This document shows, piece by piece, positions 8,182 through 17,240 of a DNA stretch of 30,789 bases (positions within the stretch are counted from its first letter, which is position 1; each line of letters starts with the position of its first letter). The notes beneath the pieces were generated by a model. It saw nothing but the letters and a program-made list of their open reading frames with translations, did not search any database and was not told the origin of the DNA. A program made the position numbers and the translations under genes. The DNA is taken from the NCBI GenBank assembly GCA_910587785.1, contig CAJUOA010000028.1, positions 1-30,789 of the forward strand, read 5' to 3'. The DNA comes from an uncultured Oscillospiraceae bacterium. GTDB taxonomy: Bacteria; Bacillota; Clostridia; Oscillospirales; Oscillospiraceae.

Positions 8182-9393
8182 ATGAAGAAAGAGTGTATCG
8201 CAATGCTCCTGGCCGGCGGGCAGGGCAGCCGCCTGTACGTGCTGACCAGCGACGTGGCCAAGCCCGCCGTCCCCTTCGGCGGCAAGTACCGCATCATCGA
8301 CTTCCCCCTCTCCAACTGCACCAACTCCGGCATCGACACCGTGGGCGTCCTCACCCAGTACAAGCCCCTGGAGCTCAACAGCTACATCGGCTCCGGACAG
8401 CCCTGGGACCTCGACCGCCTGGACGGCGGCGTCCATATCCTCCCCCCCTACATGGTGGAGGGGGACAAGGGCAGCTGGTTCAAGGGGACCGCCAACGCCA
8501 TCTACCAGAACATCGGCTTTGTGGACATGTATGACCCGGAGTACGTGGTCATCCTCTCCGGCGACCACATCTATAAGATGAACTACGCCAAGATGGTGGA
8601 GGCCCATAAGAAGGCGGGCGCCGCCTGCACCATCTCCGTGCTGGAGGTGCCCTGGGCCGAGGCCTCCCGCTTCGGCATCATGGCCGTGGACGGGGAGGAC
8701 AACATTGTCGAGTTCCAGGAGAAGCCCAAAGAGCCCAAGAGCAACCTGGCCTCCATGGGCATCTACGTCTTCACCTGGAAGAAGCTCCGGGAGTACTTGG
8801 TCAGCGACGAGGCCGACCCCGCCTCCAGCAACGACTTCGGCAAGAACATCATCCCCAACATGCTGAACGCCGGGGAGAAGATGGTGGCCTACCGCTTCGA
8901 CGGCTACTGGAAGGACGTGGGCACCCTGGAGAGCCTCTGGGACGCCAACATGGATATGCTCTCCCGGGGCGACCTGGACCTGCTGGAGGACAGCTGGCCC
9001 ATCTACGCCCGCCTGCCCGCCGAGCCCCCCGCCTTCATCGGCAAGAGCGCCCTGGTGGACCACAGCGTGGTCACCCAGGGGTGCGAGATCAGCGGCAAGG
9101 TCATGAACAGCGTCCTCTCCCACGGCGCACGGGTGGAGGAGGGCGCGGAGGTCCAGTACTCCGTGCTCATGCCCGGCGTCACCGTCAAACGGGGCGCTGT
9201 GGTGCGCTACGCCATCCTGGGCGAGAACTGCCAGGTGGCCGCGGGGGCCAGCGTGGGCGGCTCGCCGGAGAGCTGCGACCCCGATGCCTGGGGCATTACC
9301 GTCCTGGGACCCGGGACCAATATCGAGCCCGGCGAGGTCGTAGCCCCCAAAACGATGCTCAACCGTGATCATAAGGAGGTGCACACCAAATGA
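8182..9393 (+). CDS. glgC: glucose-1-phosphate adenylyltransferase, catalytic subunit
   Basis: 403 residues. It makes ADP-glucose from glucose-1-phosphate and ATP, the committed step of glycogen synthesis. The N-terminal nucleotidyltransferase domain shows AMLLAGGQGSRL, KPAVPFGGKYRIIDFPLSNC, the catalytic-Asp segment SGDHIYKMNY and the substrate-binding VEFQEKP. The C-terminal third is a left-handed beta-helix (hexapeptide repeats such as GCEISGKVMNSVLSHGARVEEGAEV). All catalytic motifs are intact, in contrast to the neighbouring GlgD. GAGG precedes ATG 8182, and its stop overlaps the glgD start (ATGA), consistent with 1:1 subunit production. Confidence 0.96.
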   Translation: MKKECIAMLLAGGQGSRLYVLTSDVAKPAVPFGGKYRIIDFPLSNCTNSGIDTVGVLTQYKPLELNSYIGSGQPWDLDRLDGGVHILPPYMVEGDKGSWFKGTANAIYQNIGFVDMYDPEYVVILSGDHIYKMNYAKMVEAHKKAGAACTISVLEVPWAEASRFGIMAVDGEDNIVEFQEKPKEPKSNLASMGIYVFTWKKLREYLVSDEADPASSNDFGKNIIPNMLNAGEKMVAYRFDGYWKDVGTLESLWDANMDMLSRGDLDLLEDSWPIYARLPAEPPAFIGKSALVDHSVVTQGCEISGKVMNSVLSHGARVEEGAEVQYSVLMPGVTVKRGAVVRYAILGENCQVAAGASVGGSPESCDPDAWGITVLGPGTNIEPGEVVAPKTMLNRDHKEVHTK

Positions 9394-10505
9394 AAGGCTT
9401 GCATGGGATCATCTTCTCCTATGAGAAGCACAACAGCCTGCGGGAGCTGACCGCCAACCGGATGCCCGCCTCTGTTCCCTTTGCCGGGCGCTACCGGATC
9501 ATCGATTTCGTCCTCAGCAGCATGGTCAACGCCGGGATCACCGACGTGGGCGTGGTGCTCCACGGGAACTATCAGAGCCTTTTGGACCACCTGGGCTCCG
9601 GCAAGGACTGGGATCTGAGCCGCAAGCACGGCGGACTGCGCCTCCTGCCCCCCTTCTCCTATGAGGAGACCGGCGGCGTGCGGGCCTTCCGGGGCAAGAT
9701 GGAGGCCCTGGCCGGGGTGCGCTCTTACCTGGAGGGCGTGCGGCAGTCCCATGTGGTCCTGGCCGACAGCGACCTCATCGTCAACATCCCCCTCCAGGAG
9801 GTCTATCAGGCCCATCTGGACTCCGGCGCGGACATCACCGCCGTCTGCACCAGCAGTGTGGACGGCCCGGACGATGTGACATACTTCCGTCTGGACGGCG
9901 AGGGCCGGATCACTGAGACGCTCTATCCCCTCAACGATCCCACCGGGTGCTACCGCTCTCTGGAGATGTACATCCTCTCCAAGGATCTCCTGCTGGAGCT
10001 GGTGGACGAGTGCATGAGCCACGACCTTTGCAGCTTCCGCGGCGCGGTGCTCCAGGCCAAGGCGGGCACCCTCAACATCCGCAGCTTCGTCTGGGACGGC
10101 TACGCCGCCCAGATCCACACCCTCAAGGACTACTATGTGCGCAGTATGGAGCTGCTGGACCCCACCATCCGCCGGGAGATCTTCCACCCCCAGCGGCCCA
10201 TCCACACCAAAGAGCGCAACGACGCATCCACCTACGTCGACCCCAACGGCACCTGCTGCAACTGCCTGGTGGCCGACGGATGCACCATCGAGGGCACGGT
10301 GGAGAACTCCATCCTCTTCCGGGGCGTCAGCGTTGAGAAGGGCGCGGAGATCAAAAACTGCATCCTCATGCAGGACACCGCCGTCCACCGCGACGCCGTG
10401 CTCCACCAGGTGGTGGCCGACAAGAACGTGGAGATCATGGCCTCCCGCACCCTCATGGGCCACGAGGGCTATCCCATGGTCATCTCCAAGGGGAGCAAGG
10501 TGTAA
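9390..10505 (+). CDS. glgD: GlgD, non-catalytic/regulatory subunit of ADP-glucose pyrophosphorylase
   Basis: 371 residues, a GlgC paralogue typical of Firmicutes. It keeps the fold (ASVPFAGRYRIIDFVLSSMVNAGITDVGVV; C-terminal hexapeptide repeats around GTVENSILFRGVSVEKGAEI). The N-terminal glycine-rich nucleotide loop is degenerate (GIIFSYEKHNSLRELT instead of GGxGxRL), and the catalytic GDHIY segment reads DSDLIVNIPL. In characterised Bacillota systems GlgD raises GlgC activity in a heteromer; that role is inferred here. It starts in a 4-base overlap with glgC, and GlgA follows after 66 bases that contain nothing but a ribosome-binding site. Confidence 0.95.
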   Translation: MKGLHGIIFSYEKHNSLRELTANRMPASVPFAGRYRIIDFVLSSMVNAGITDVGVVLHGNYQSLLDHLGSGKDWDLSRKHGGLRLLPPFSYEETGGVRAFRGKMEALAGVRSYLEGVRQSHVVLADSDLIVNIPLQEVYQAHLDSGADITAVCTSSVDGPDDVTYFRLDGEGRITETLYPLNDPTGCYRSLEMYILSKDLLLELVDECMSHDLCSFRGAVLQAKAGTLNIRSFVWDGYAAQIHTLKDYYVRSMELLDPTIRREIFHPQRPIHTKERNDASTYVDPNGTCCNCLVADGCTIEGTVENSILFRGVSVEKGAEIKNCILMQDTAVHRDAVLHQVVADKNVEIMASRTLMGHEGYPMVISKGSKV

Positions 10506-10571
10506 CGAAAAGCTCCCCTTCCGGCCAATTCTATTTCGCTCTACTTGTATCGATTAAGGAGGCATCCCCCC

Positions 10572-12044
10572 ATGAAAATCCTATTCGCCGCGTCCGAGGC
10601 AGTCCCCTTCTGCAAAACCGGCGGCCTGGCCGATGTGGCCGGCAGCCTGCCCCAGGCCCTGGCTAAGGCCGGCAACGAGGTGGAGGTCATCGTGCCCCTC
10701 TACCAGTGCGTGATGGACAAGTGGAAGGAGCAGCTGACCTTCGTCTGCCACATCGAGGTCCCCCTGGGCTGGCGCCGCATCTACTGCGGCCTGTTCAGCC
10801 TGGAGCGGGAGGGCGTGACGTGGTACTTCGTGGACAACGAGTACTATTTCAAGCGCGCCGCCCTCTACGGCCACTATGACGACGGCGAGCGCTTCGGCTT
10901 CTTCTCCCGGGCCATCGTCGCCCTGCTGCCCTCCCTGGCCTTCATGCCGGAGGTCATCCACTGCAACGACTGGCAGACCGCCCTGGTGCCCGTGTACCTC
11001 AAGGACGAGTGCGTCCGCTGGAGCGCGGTGCGCAGCATTAAGACCGTCTTCACCATCCACAACATCGAGTACCAGGGCCGCTACGGCAAGGAGACCCTGG
11101 AGGACCTCTTCGGCCTGGCCCCCGGCTGGTTCGCCGACGGCACCATCGCCATGGACGGCGATGTGAATATGCTCAAGGGCGCGCTGATGGTCTGCGACGC
11201 CATCACCGCCGTGAGCCCCACCTACGCCCAGGAGCTGCGCCAGCCCTTCTTCGCCCACGGCCTGGAGAGCGTGCTCCAGCGCAACGCCGGGAAGCTCTAT
11301 GGGGTGCTCAACGGCCTGGATATGGCGCGCTACGACCCCACCACCGACAAGGGCATCACCGCCAACTTCGGCGGCGCTCCCGTCAAGTCCGGCAAGGGCG
11401 CTGTCCAGGAGGACACGATCACCGCCGGCAAGGCCAAGAACAAGGAGCACCTCCAGCAGGAGATGGGCCTGGATGTGAATCCCGGCGTGCCCGTCATCGG
11501 CATCATCAGCCGCCTGGTCAGCCACAAGGGCCTGGACCTGGTGTGCAGCGTCTTCGACCAGATCATGGACCTCAACTGCCAGTTCGTGGTCCTGGGCAGC
11601 GGCGACTGGAACTACGAGCGCTTCTTCGAGGAGAAGCTGGGCTTTTACAAGGGCCGCATGGCCCTCTACCGGGGCTACAACGAGTCTCTGGCCATGGATA
11701 TCTACGCCGGTGCGGACCTGCTGCTCATGCCCAGCCGCAGCGAGCCCTGCGGCCTGGCCCAGATGATGGCCATGCGCTACGCCACCGTGCCCATCGTCCG
11801 GGAGACCGGCGGGCTCAAGGACACCGTGCATCCCTACGAGGCCTGGTCCGGCGCGGGCAACGGCTTCACCTTCGCCGGCTACAACAGCGGCGACATGCTC
11901 TACGTCATCCGCCAGGCGGTGGACCTCTACTTCAACAACCCCACCGCCTTCAAACAGCTGCGCAAGGCCGGCATGGCTGAGGACTTCAGCTGGGGCCGCA
12001 GCGCGGAGGCCTATAACGAGATCTACCGCAAGATCTGCTCCTGA
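10572..12044 (+). CDS. glgA: glycogen synthase (ADP-glucose, GT5)
   Basis: 490 residues. It elongates alpha-1,4 glucan from ADP-glucose. The N-terminal GT5 domain begins MKILFAASEAVPFCKTGGLADV, with the K-T-G-G-L nucleotide-sugar loop at Lys15. HCNDWQTALVPVY and FTIHNIEYQG follow. The C-terminal GT1-like domain has PVIGIISRLVSHKGLDL and SRSEPCGLAQMMAMRYATVPIVRETGGLKDTV. A slightly expanded segment with GGAPVKSGKGAVQEDTITAG (about residues 267-287) separates the two domains. The ATG at 10572 is chosen because AAGGAGG (10556-10562) lies 9 bases upstream; an earlier in-frame ATG has no such site. Confidence 0.96.
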   Translation: MKILFAASEAVPFCKTGGLADVAGSLPQALAKAGNEVEVIVPLYQCVMDKWKEQLTFVCHIEVPLGWRRIYCGLFSLEREGVTWYFVDNEYYFKRAALYGHYDDGERFGFFSRAIVALLPSLAFMPEVIHCNDWQTALVPVYLKDECVRWSAVRSIKTVFTIHNIEYQGRYGKETLEDLFGLAPGWFADGTIAMDGDVNMLKGALMVCDAITAVSPTYAQELRQPFFAHGLESVLQRNAGKLYGVLNGLDMARYDPTTDKGITANFGGAPVKSGKGAVQEDTITAGKAKNKEHLQQEMGLDVNPGVPVIGIISRLVSHKGLDLVCSVFDQIMDLNCQFVVLGSGDWNYERFFEEKLGFYKGRMALYRGYNESLAMDIYAGADLLLMPSRSEPCGLAQMMAMRYATVPIVRETGGLKDTVHPYEAWSGAGNGFTFAGYNSGDMLYVIRQAVDLYFNNPTAFKQLRKAGMAEDFSWGRSAEAYNEIYRKICS

Positions 12045-12073
12045 GGGGGCAGAGGCGCGTAATCGAATGTTTC

Positions 12074-12156
12074 GTCCGGCCGGGCAGTCTTCCGGGACTG
12101 CCCGGTACCGGACGGTTTGCCTGTGAGGGCAGATCGGAGCGGGCATCTCCCGCTCC
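12074..12156 (+). promoter_or_regulatory. two stable hairpins between glgA and glgP
   Basis: The 145-base gap holds a long hairpin (12080-12089 CCGGGCAGTC pairs with 12096-12105, extended by GTCCGG/CCGGAC at 12074-12079 and 12108-12113) and a second one (GGAGCGGG 12136-12143 with CCCGCTCC 12149-12156). Neither has a U-tract, so a plain terminator is unlikely. RNA processing, or tuning of glgP relative to the biosynthetic genes, is possible but unproven. Confidence 0.45.
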
Positions 12157-12189
12157 ACCATAACAAGTAACAAGAACGAGGAGGACCCT

Positions 12190-14622
12190 ATGGAAAAATA
12201 CACGAAGGAATCCATGAGGCAGGCCATCTGTGACAAGCTGCGCCTCAACTTCGGCTGCACCGAGGAGGAGGCCACCGAGGCTAATATGCTCAAGGCCTGC
12301 GCCATGGTCCTGCGGGACCGGATGAACGCCCAGTACGTGGACAGCCGGCAGAAGGTCCGGAAAAAACAGCTGCGCCGGGTCCACTATATGTCCATGGAGT
12401 TCCTGATGGGCCGGAGCCTGATGAAGAACGCCTACAACCTGGGCGTGCTGGAGCCTATGAAGGCCGCCATCGAGGACATGGGCTTCAAGCCGGCCAGGAT
12501 CTTCGACATGGAGCCGGACGCGGGGCTGGGCAACGGCGGCCTGGGCCGCCTGGCCGCCTGCTACCTGGACAGCCTGACCACCCTGGAGATCCCCGCCCGG
12601 GGCTACTCCATCTGCTATGAGCTGGGCATCTTCAAGCAGAAGATCGTGGACGGCCAGCAGATCGAGCTGCCGGACAACTGGCTGGACCAGGGCGACGCCT
12701 GGCTGGTCCCCAAGCCCGAGGACGTGGAGGAGGTCCACTTTGGCGGCACCCTCCGGGAGTTCTGGGACGGCGACCACCTGCACATCATCAACGAGGGCTA
12801 CACCCGGGTCCTGGCCGTGCCCTGCGACATGACCATCGCCGGGTATGAGACCAGCCACACCAACTCCCTGCGCCTCTGGGACGCCAAGAGCCCCACCCCC
12901 ATCGACATGGGCCTCTTCAACCAGGGCGAGTACGTGAAGGCCGGCGAGGAGAAAGCCATGAGCGAGGCCATCGCCAAGGTGCTCTACCCCGAGGACAACC
13001 ACTATGAGGGCAAGAGCCTGCGCCTGCGCCAGCAGTACTTCTTCGTCTCCGCCACGGTCCAGTCCATCGTGCGCAAGCACATCCAGAACTACGGCACTGT
13101 GACCAACTTCCACGAGAAGAACGTCATCCAGATCAACGACACCCACCCCGCCCTGGTCATCCCCGAGCTCATGCGCATCCTCATGGACGACGCGGGCATC
13201 AGCTGGGACGAGGCCTGGCATATCACCGTCAACTCCGTGGCCTACACCAACCACACCGTCCTGGCCGAGGCCCTGGAGCGCTGGCCCCAGCAGCTGATGC
13301 AGACCCTCCTGCCCCGCATCTGGCAGATCATCTGCGAGATCGCCCGCCGCTGGCAGGCCAAGGCCACCGACTTCTACCGGGGCGACGAGAGCAAGATCAA
13401 GAACATGGCCGTCATCTGGGACGGCGAGGTCCGTATGGCCAACCTCTGCATCGCCGGCGGCATGGCGGTCAACGGCGTCTCCGCCCTCCACAGCGACATC
13501 CTGCGAAACGACGTCTTCAAGGACGCCTGCCGTATGGAGCCGGAGAAGTTCAAAAACGTCACCAACGGCATCGACCACCGCCGCTGGCTGGCGGAGATCA
13601 ACCCCGGTCTGGACAGCCTCATCTGCGAGCTCACCGGCGGCACGGACTACCTCCGCCACCCCGGCACGGCCCTGCCCAAGCTGGACAAATTCGCGGGTGA
13701 CAAGCAGGTCCTGGCCCGTCTGGGGGAGATCAAGCACGCCAACAAGCTGGCCTTCGCCAAGTTCGCCAAGAAGGAGCAGGGCTTTATCCTTAACACGGAC
13801 GCCATCTTCGACGTTCAGGTCAAGCGTCTCCACGAGTACAAGCGCCAGCTCCTCAACGTGATGCAGATCATCAACCTCTACCTCCAGCTCCGGGACAATC
13901 CCAACATGGATCTGCACCCCCACACCTTCCTCTTCGGCGCCAAGGCCGCCCCGGGCTACGCGGTGGCCAAGCGGATCATCCGCCTCATCAACTCCCTGGC
14001 CGACCAAATCAACAGCGACCCCATCTGCAAGGACAAATTGCAGGTCTTCTTCCTGGAGAACTACCGGGTGTCCATGGCGGAGGTCCTCATGCCCGCCAGC
14101 GAGGTCAGCCAGCAGATCTCCACCGCCGGCAAGGAGGCCAGCGGCACCGGCAACATGAAGTTCATGATGAACGGCGCGCTGACCATCGGCACCCTGGACG
14201 GGGCCAACGTGGAGATGCACCAGGTGCTGGGCGACGAGAACATGTTCCTCTTCGGCCTGAAGACCGAGGAGGTCAAGGAGATGCGGGACACCGGCTACAA
14301 CCCCTACCGCCTCTACAGCCGGGACGCCACCCTCCACCGGGTCCTGGACCAGATCAGCCAGGGCTTCAAGGACGGCATCCGCTACGACGACCTGGTGGAG
14401 CGCCTGCTCTTCGGCAGCGGCTCCCCGGCGGACGAGTATATGCTCCTGGCGGACTACCCCTCCTACTGCGACGCCGAGCGCCGCATGATGGCCACCTACA
14501 GGGACAGCGTCAAGTGGAACCAGATGAGCCTGCACAACATCGCACGGTCCGGCATCTTTGCCGCCGACCGCTCCATCGCGGACTACGCGGACACCATCTG
14601 GCATGTGCCCTATAAGAAATAA
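12190..14622 (+). CDS. glgP: glycogen/alpha-glucan phosphorylase (GT35)
   Basis: 810 residues, full length. It releases glucose-1-phosphate from alpha-1,4 glucan, using PLP as cofactor. Motifs: MSMEFLMGRSL, GLGNGGLGRLAACYLDSL (substrate channel), NDTHPALVIPELMRIL and the PLP site EASGTGNMKFMMNGALTIGTLDGANVE, with the Schiff-base Lys at about residue 657. It starts at ATG 12190 behind GAGGAGG. It is the last gene of the glycogen operon, placing mobilisation with synthesis, and is followed by a strong terminator. Confidence 0.96.
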   Translation: MEKYTKESMRQAICDKLRLNFGCTEEEATEANMLKACAMVLRDRMNAQYVDSRQKVRKKQLRRVHYMSMEFLMGRSLMKNAYNLGVLEPMKAAIEDMGFKPARIFDMEPDAGLGNGGLGRLAACYLDSLTTLEIPARGYSICYELGIFKQKIVDGQQIELPDNWLDQGDAWLVPKPEDVEEVHFGGTLREFWDGDHLHIINEGYTRVLAVPCDMTIAGYETSHTNSLRLWDAKSPTPIDMGLFNQGEYVKAGEEKAMSEAIAKVLYPEDNHYEGKSLRLRQQYFFVSATVQSIVRKHIQNYGTVTNFHEKNVIQINDTHPALVIPELMRILMDDAGISWDEAWHITVNSVAYTNHTVLAEALERWPQQLMQTLLPRIWQIICEIARRWQAKATDFYRGDESKIKNMAVIWDGEVRMANLCIAGGMAVNGVSALHSDILRNDVFKDACRMEPEKFKNVTNGIDHRRWLAEINPGLDSLICELTGGTDYLRHPGTALPKLDKFAGDKQVLARLGEIKHANKLAFAKFAKKEQGFILNTDAIFDVQVKRLHEYKRQLLNVMQIINLYLQLRDNPNMDLHPHTFLFGAKAAPGYAVAKRIIRLINSLADQINSDPICKDKLQVFFLENYRVSMAEVLMPASEVSQQISTAGKEASGTGNMKFMMNGALTIGTLDGANVEMHQVLGDENMFLFGLKTEEVKEMRDTGYNPYRLYSRDATLHRVLDQISQGFKDGIRYDDLVERLLFGSGSPADEYMLLADYPSYCDAERRMMATYRDSVKWNQMSLHNIARSGIFAADRSIADYADTIWHVPYKK

Positions 14623-14636
14623 GCCGATCTGCGTTT

Positions 14637-14679
14637 CAGAGGCGGGAGCTGCTGCGGCTCTCGCCTCTGGCGTTTTTTC
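14637..14679 (+). terminator. intrinsic terminator of the glycogen operon
   Basis: A 12-base-pair stem (CAGAGGCGGGAG with CTCTCGCCTCTG, one mismatch) around CTGCTGCGG, followed by GCGTTTTTTC. Strong stem and six-T tract. Confidence 0.9.
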
Positions 14680-14688
14680 AAAAACTGC

Positions 14689-14718
14689 TTGTGATCCGGC
14701 ATCCTTTTGTGCTATGAT
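14689..14718 (+). promoter_or_regulatory. candidate sigma-A promoter for the NusG-II/Gx unit
   Basis: -35 TTGTGA (14689-14694), 18-base spacer, -10 TATGAT (14713-14718), placed right after the glgP terminator and about 28 bases before the next start codon. Confidence 0.6.
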
Positions 14719-14746
14719 ACCCTCAATGGATGTAAGGAGTGGGCCT

Positions 14747-15115
14747 ATGAGAGACGATTTGAAGCACGACCTCCGGCTGGCGCTGGGGGTCCTCGCGGCG
14801 GCGGCGGTGCTGTACGCCCTCTTCCGGCCCGGCGGGGCCGGGGCCTGGGCCGTGGTGTCGGTGGAGGGCGTGGAGACCGCCCGCTACCCCCTGTCCGAGG
14901 ACCGGACCGTGACGCTGGGGGACGGCAGGGACTGGAATCTCCTGCGCATCGCCGGAGGCCGGGCGGCTGTCACGGAGGCCAGCTGCGGCGACCACACCTG
15001 CGTGGACACGGGGCCCATCTGGCGGGAAGGGGAGACCATCGTATGCCTCCCCCATAAGCTGATGGTGTCTATTGAGGGCGGCGTGGCGTCCCCCTTTGAC
15101 GCCGCCACCCAGTGA
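14747..15115 (+). CDS. NusG domain II-containing membrane-anchored protein
   Basis: 122 residues. One N-terminal membrane helix (about residues 10-27, LALGVLAAAAVLYALF) is followed by a small extracytoplasmic beta domain of the NusG domain II type (PF07009, formerly DUF1312). The domain has the conserved pattern ...ASCGDHTCVDTGPIWREGETIVCLPHKLMVSI; the two cysteines of CGDHTC and the C-LPHKL segment are family features. It starts at 14747 behind AAGGAG. It is followed 10 bases later by a Gx transporter gene. From memory, the same two families form the eetA-eetB pair in flavin-based extracellular electron transfer loci of Listeria and occur together in many anaerobes; a redox/flavin role here is inference. 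Confidence 0.85.
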   Translation: MRDDLKHDLRLALGVLAAAAVLYALFRPGGAGAWAVVSVEGVETARYPLSEDRTVTLGDGRDWNLLRIAGGRAAVTEASCGDHTCVDTGPIWREGETIVCLPHKLMVSIEGGVASPFDAATQ

Positions 15116-15125
15116 GGAGGCCCTC

Positions 15126-15608
15126 ATGAGCAGGCGTGTGGCGCGGTACGCGCTCCTGATCGCCCTGGCGATGGTGCTCTCCTGGCTGGAGGCCATGGTC
15201 CCCGCCTCCGCGGCGGCGCCGGGGATGAAGCTGGGGCTGGCCAATCTGGCGGCGGTGTTCGCCCTCTGCCGCATGGGTGTCCGGGATGCGGCGGTGATCT
15301 CCCTCGTGCGGGTCGTGCTGGTCTCCATCACCTTTGGCAATGCTTACAGCTTCGCTTACTCTTTTGCGGGTGCGGCGCTGAGTCTGGCGGTGATGGCTCT
15401 GCTGAAAAAGACGGGGAAATTCTCTGTTTTGGGCGTCAGCATCGCAGGGGGCGTCAGCCACAATGTGGGACAGGTCCTGGTGGCGATGGCTGTGCTGGGG
15501 ACGGCGCGGCTGGCCTGGTACCTGCCGGCGCTGCTGGTGTCCGGAACGGCGGCGGGAGCGGCGATCGGAGCGGCCGCGGGGATCGTTGCCAGCCGGGTCA
15601 AGGCATAG
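15126..15608 (+). CDS. Gx transporter family protein (Hpre_diP_synt_I / ECF S-component-like)
   Basis: 160 residues with about five membrane segments. It matches the family historically annotated 'heptaprenyl diphosphate synthase component I' (PF07456), with the marks LSWLEAMVP, GMKLGLANLAAVFAL and SFAGAALSLAVMALLKK. The fold resembles ECF transporter S components; substrate unknown. The start at ATG 15126 is chosen because TGAGGAGG lies just upstream; an earlier in-frame ATG lacks a site. Directly coupled to the NusG-II gene. A strong terminator follows. Confidence 0.85.
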   Translation: MSRRVARYALLIALAMVLSWLEAMVPASAAAPGMKLGLANLAAVFALCRMGVRDAAVISLVRVVLVSITFGNAYSFAYSFAGAALSLAVMALLKKTGKFSVLGVSIAGGVSHNVGQVLVAMAVLGTARLAWYLPALLVSGTAAGAAIGAAAGIVASRVKA

Positions 15609-15625
15609 GGGCATGTAAAACGGGA

Positions 15626-15662
15626 GGACCGGCGGTGCGCCAGCACCGCCGGTCCTTTTTTA
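15626..15662 (+). terminator. strong intrinsic terminator, probably bidirectional
   Basis: A perfect 14-base-pair stem (AGGACCGGCGGTGC/GCACCGCCGGTCCT) with loop GCCA, followed by TTTTTTA on +. It lies between convergent genes and ends at the stop of the ABC permease on -, so it may also help that transcript. Confidence 0.88.
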
Positions 15663-17240
15663 TAATTCCAGGAACCGCTTTGCCCCCTGGGTGGCCAGCC
15701 AGCGGTCCAGGGCGGCGCAGAGGGCCAGGAGGACCAGGCTCAAAAAGCCCCACGCGGCCTCCGGGCTCACCAGGGCGGTCAGCCCCCATGCCGCCAGGGT
15801 GCAGGCCGCGGCGGCGGCCATGGCGGCAAAGGTGGAGATCATGGCGGCGGCGGACTGCTTGACCACGGCGGCGTCGCTGATGGCGTCCAGGCGGGGGAAG
15901 CAGAGGTTCACCAGCAGGCCGAAGAGGGCGCAGAACCCGGAGAAGGCCAGTCCCGCCAGAACCAGGACCGCTCCCATGGCCCAGCCCAGGTCCAGCCCCC
16001 AGGCGATGCCCGCGCCGCCAACGAGGAGGCAGGGGGCGGTTATCAGCACCTGGAACGCGGCCTTGACCTCCAGGATCTCCCCGGCGGGGAGGGGCGCGCC
16101 GCGCAGGATCCAGAGGGTCTTGCCCTCCAGGCTGATGGAGGACCCGGTCACCGCCGCAGTGGAGAGGCACAACAGCACCGTCCCCGCCGCCAGGACCGGC
16201 ACCGGGATACCGCCCATCTGCGCCAGGAGGCCCTGGAGGCGTCCCTTCATCACCACCGCCGCGATGCCCGCCGCGGGGAGCAGGATGAGCCCCAGGCCCG
16301 TGTTCATGAGGTAGATGGGGGTGCCGAAGTACCGGGCCGCCTCCTTGCGGAGGACGGCGCGGCGGGGTCCTGCGGCCTGTACCCGGTCGAGGCGGAGGGA
16401 CCCTCCGCGGCGGCGGGCCTTCAGGCCGGTGAGCACCTGCCGGTACCTCCCGGCCAGGACCGCCGCCGCGCCCAGCAGGAGGGCCAGGGCCCCCAGGCCG
16501 AAGAGGGCCAGCTTTCCCCAGCTTCCGCAGACCCCCTCCTGGAAGAAGCGGAAGGGCAGGGCCCAGAAGGGGACATCGCTGTCCATGCCCAGCTCCCCGG
16601 CCATGAGGGCGGACACCGCGCCGTTGAGCCGGAGCACCAGAAGCAGCACCACTCCCGCCGTCAGGACGCACAGCGCCAGGTTGATCCACCGGCGGCTCCC
16701 CAGCCGCGCCCCCAGCCAGCCCAGAAGGAACCCGATCCCCAGGGCCAGCACCGTGGGTACCAGCGCCAGAAACACTGTGCCCAGGACCATGCGCAGGGCA
16801 AAGGCCGCGCCTCCGCCCCCTCCGAACCACCAGCGTGCCGCTCCGGCGGGGAGGACGAAGAAGAGGCAGAACACCAGGTTCTCCACATACAGTGCCGCCG
16901 TCTTGCTGAGCAGTACCGTGAGGGCGGGCACCGGCAGGGCGAGCAGGAGGTCGCTGTCCCTGCCGGAGAAGACCACCGCCTGGGCGGCAAGGGCCGTGAA
17001 CAGCACCCCCGCCGCCACTGCCGCGGCGGGCATCATCAAAAGCAGCAGGTCCAGGGCCCCCAGTGCCGCCAGCTGTCCGCCCAGGGCGAAGCTGTAGAAT
17101 CCGGAGAGGTACAGGCACAGCCCCGCCGCCAGGGCCAGCGCTCCCCAGCCTGAAGCCGCCCGCTTCCGGCTCCCGCCGATGCGGAGCGTGGACAGCAGGG
17201 CCCTCAATTGTACGCGCGTGAGCACCAGAAACTTCTTCAC
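15660..17240 (-). CDS. ABC transporter permease, ABC-2 like
   Basis: 526 residues with many membrane segments (roughly 12). Starts at GTG 17240 (VKKFLVLTRVQLRALLSTLR), overlapping the ATPase stop by four bases (GTGA). The N-terminal cytoplasmic stretch followed by hydrophobic pairs, and a long central loop with basic residues (LKARRRGGSLRLDRVQ), fit large exporter permeases of the ABC-2 class encoded next to a single ATPase. The substrate is unknown; drug, lipid or peptide export are all possible. No substrate-binding protein gene is nearby, which supports export rather than import. Confidence 0.82.
   Translation of the reverse strand: MKKFLVLTRVQLRALLSTLRIGGSRKRAASGWGALALAAGLCLYLSGFYSFALGGQLAALGALDLLLLMMPAAAVAAGVLFTALAAQAVVFSGRDSDLLLALPVPALTVLLSKTAALYVENLVFCLFFVLPAGAARWWFGGGGGAAFALRMVLGTVFLALVPTVLALGIGFLLGWLGARLGSRRWINLALCVLTAGVVLLLVLRLNGAVSALMAGELGMDSDVPFWALPFRFFQEGVCGSWGKLALFGLGALALLLGAAAVLAGRYRQVLTGLKARRRGGSLRLDRVQAAGPRRAVLRKEAARYFGTPIYLMNTGLGLILLPAAGIAAVVMKGRLQGLLAQMGGIPVPVLAAGTVLLCLSTAAVTGSSISLEGKTLWILRGAPLPAGEILEVKAAFQVLITAPCLLVGGAGIAWGLDLGWAMGAVLVLAGLAFSGFCALFGLLVNLCFPRLDAISDAAVVKQSAAAMISTFAAMAAAAACTLAAWGLTALVSPEAAWGFLSLVLLALCAALDRWLATQGAKRFLEL

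Noticed and set aside
11986..14604. Very long open frame antisense to glgP (and similar antisense frames opposite glgB, glgC, glgD, glgA, alr and nnrD)
   Set aside because: They mirror the strong codon bias of GC-rich genes on the other strand, have low-complexity Val/Ala/Gly/His-rich products and no ribosome-binding sites or recognisable domains.
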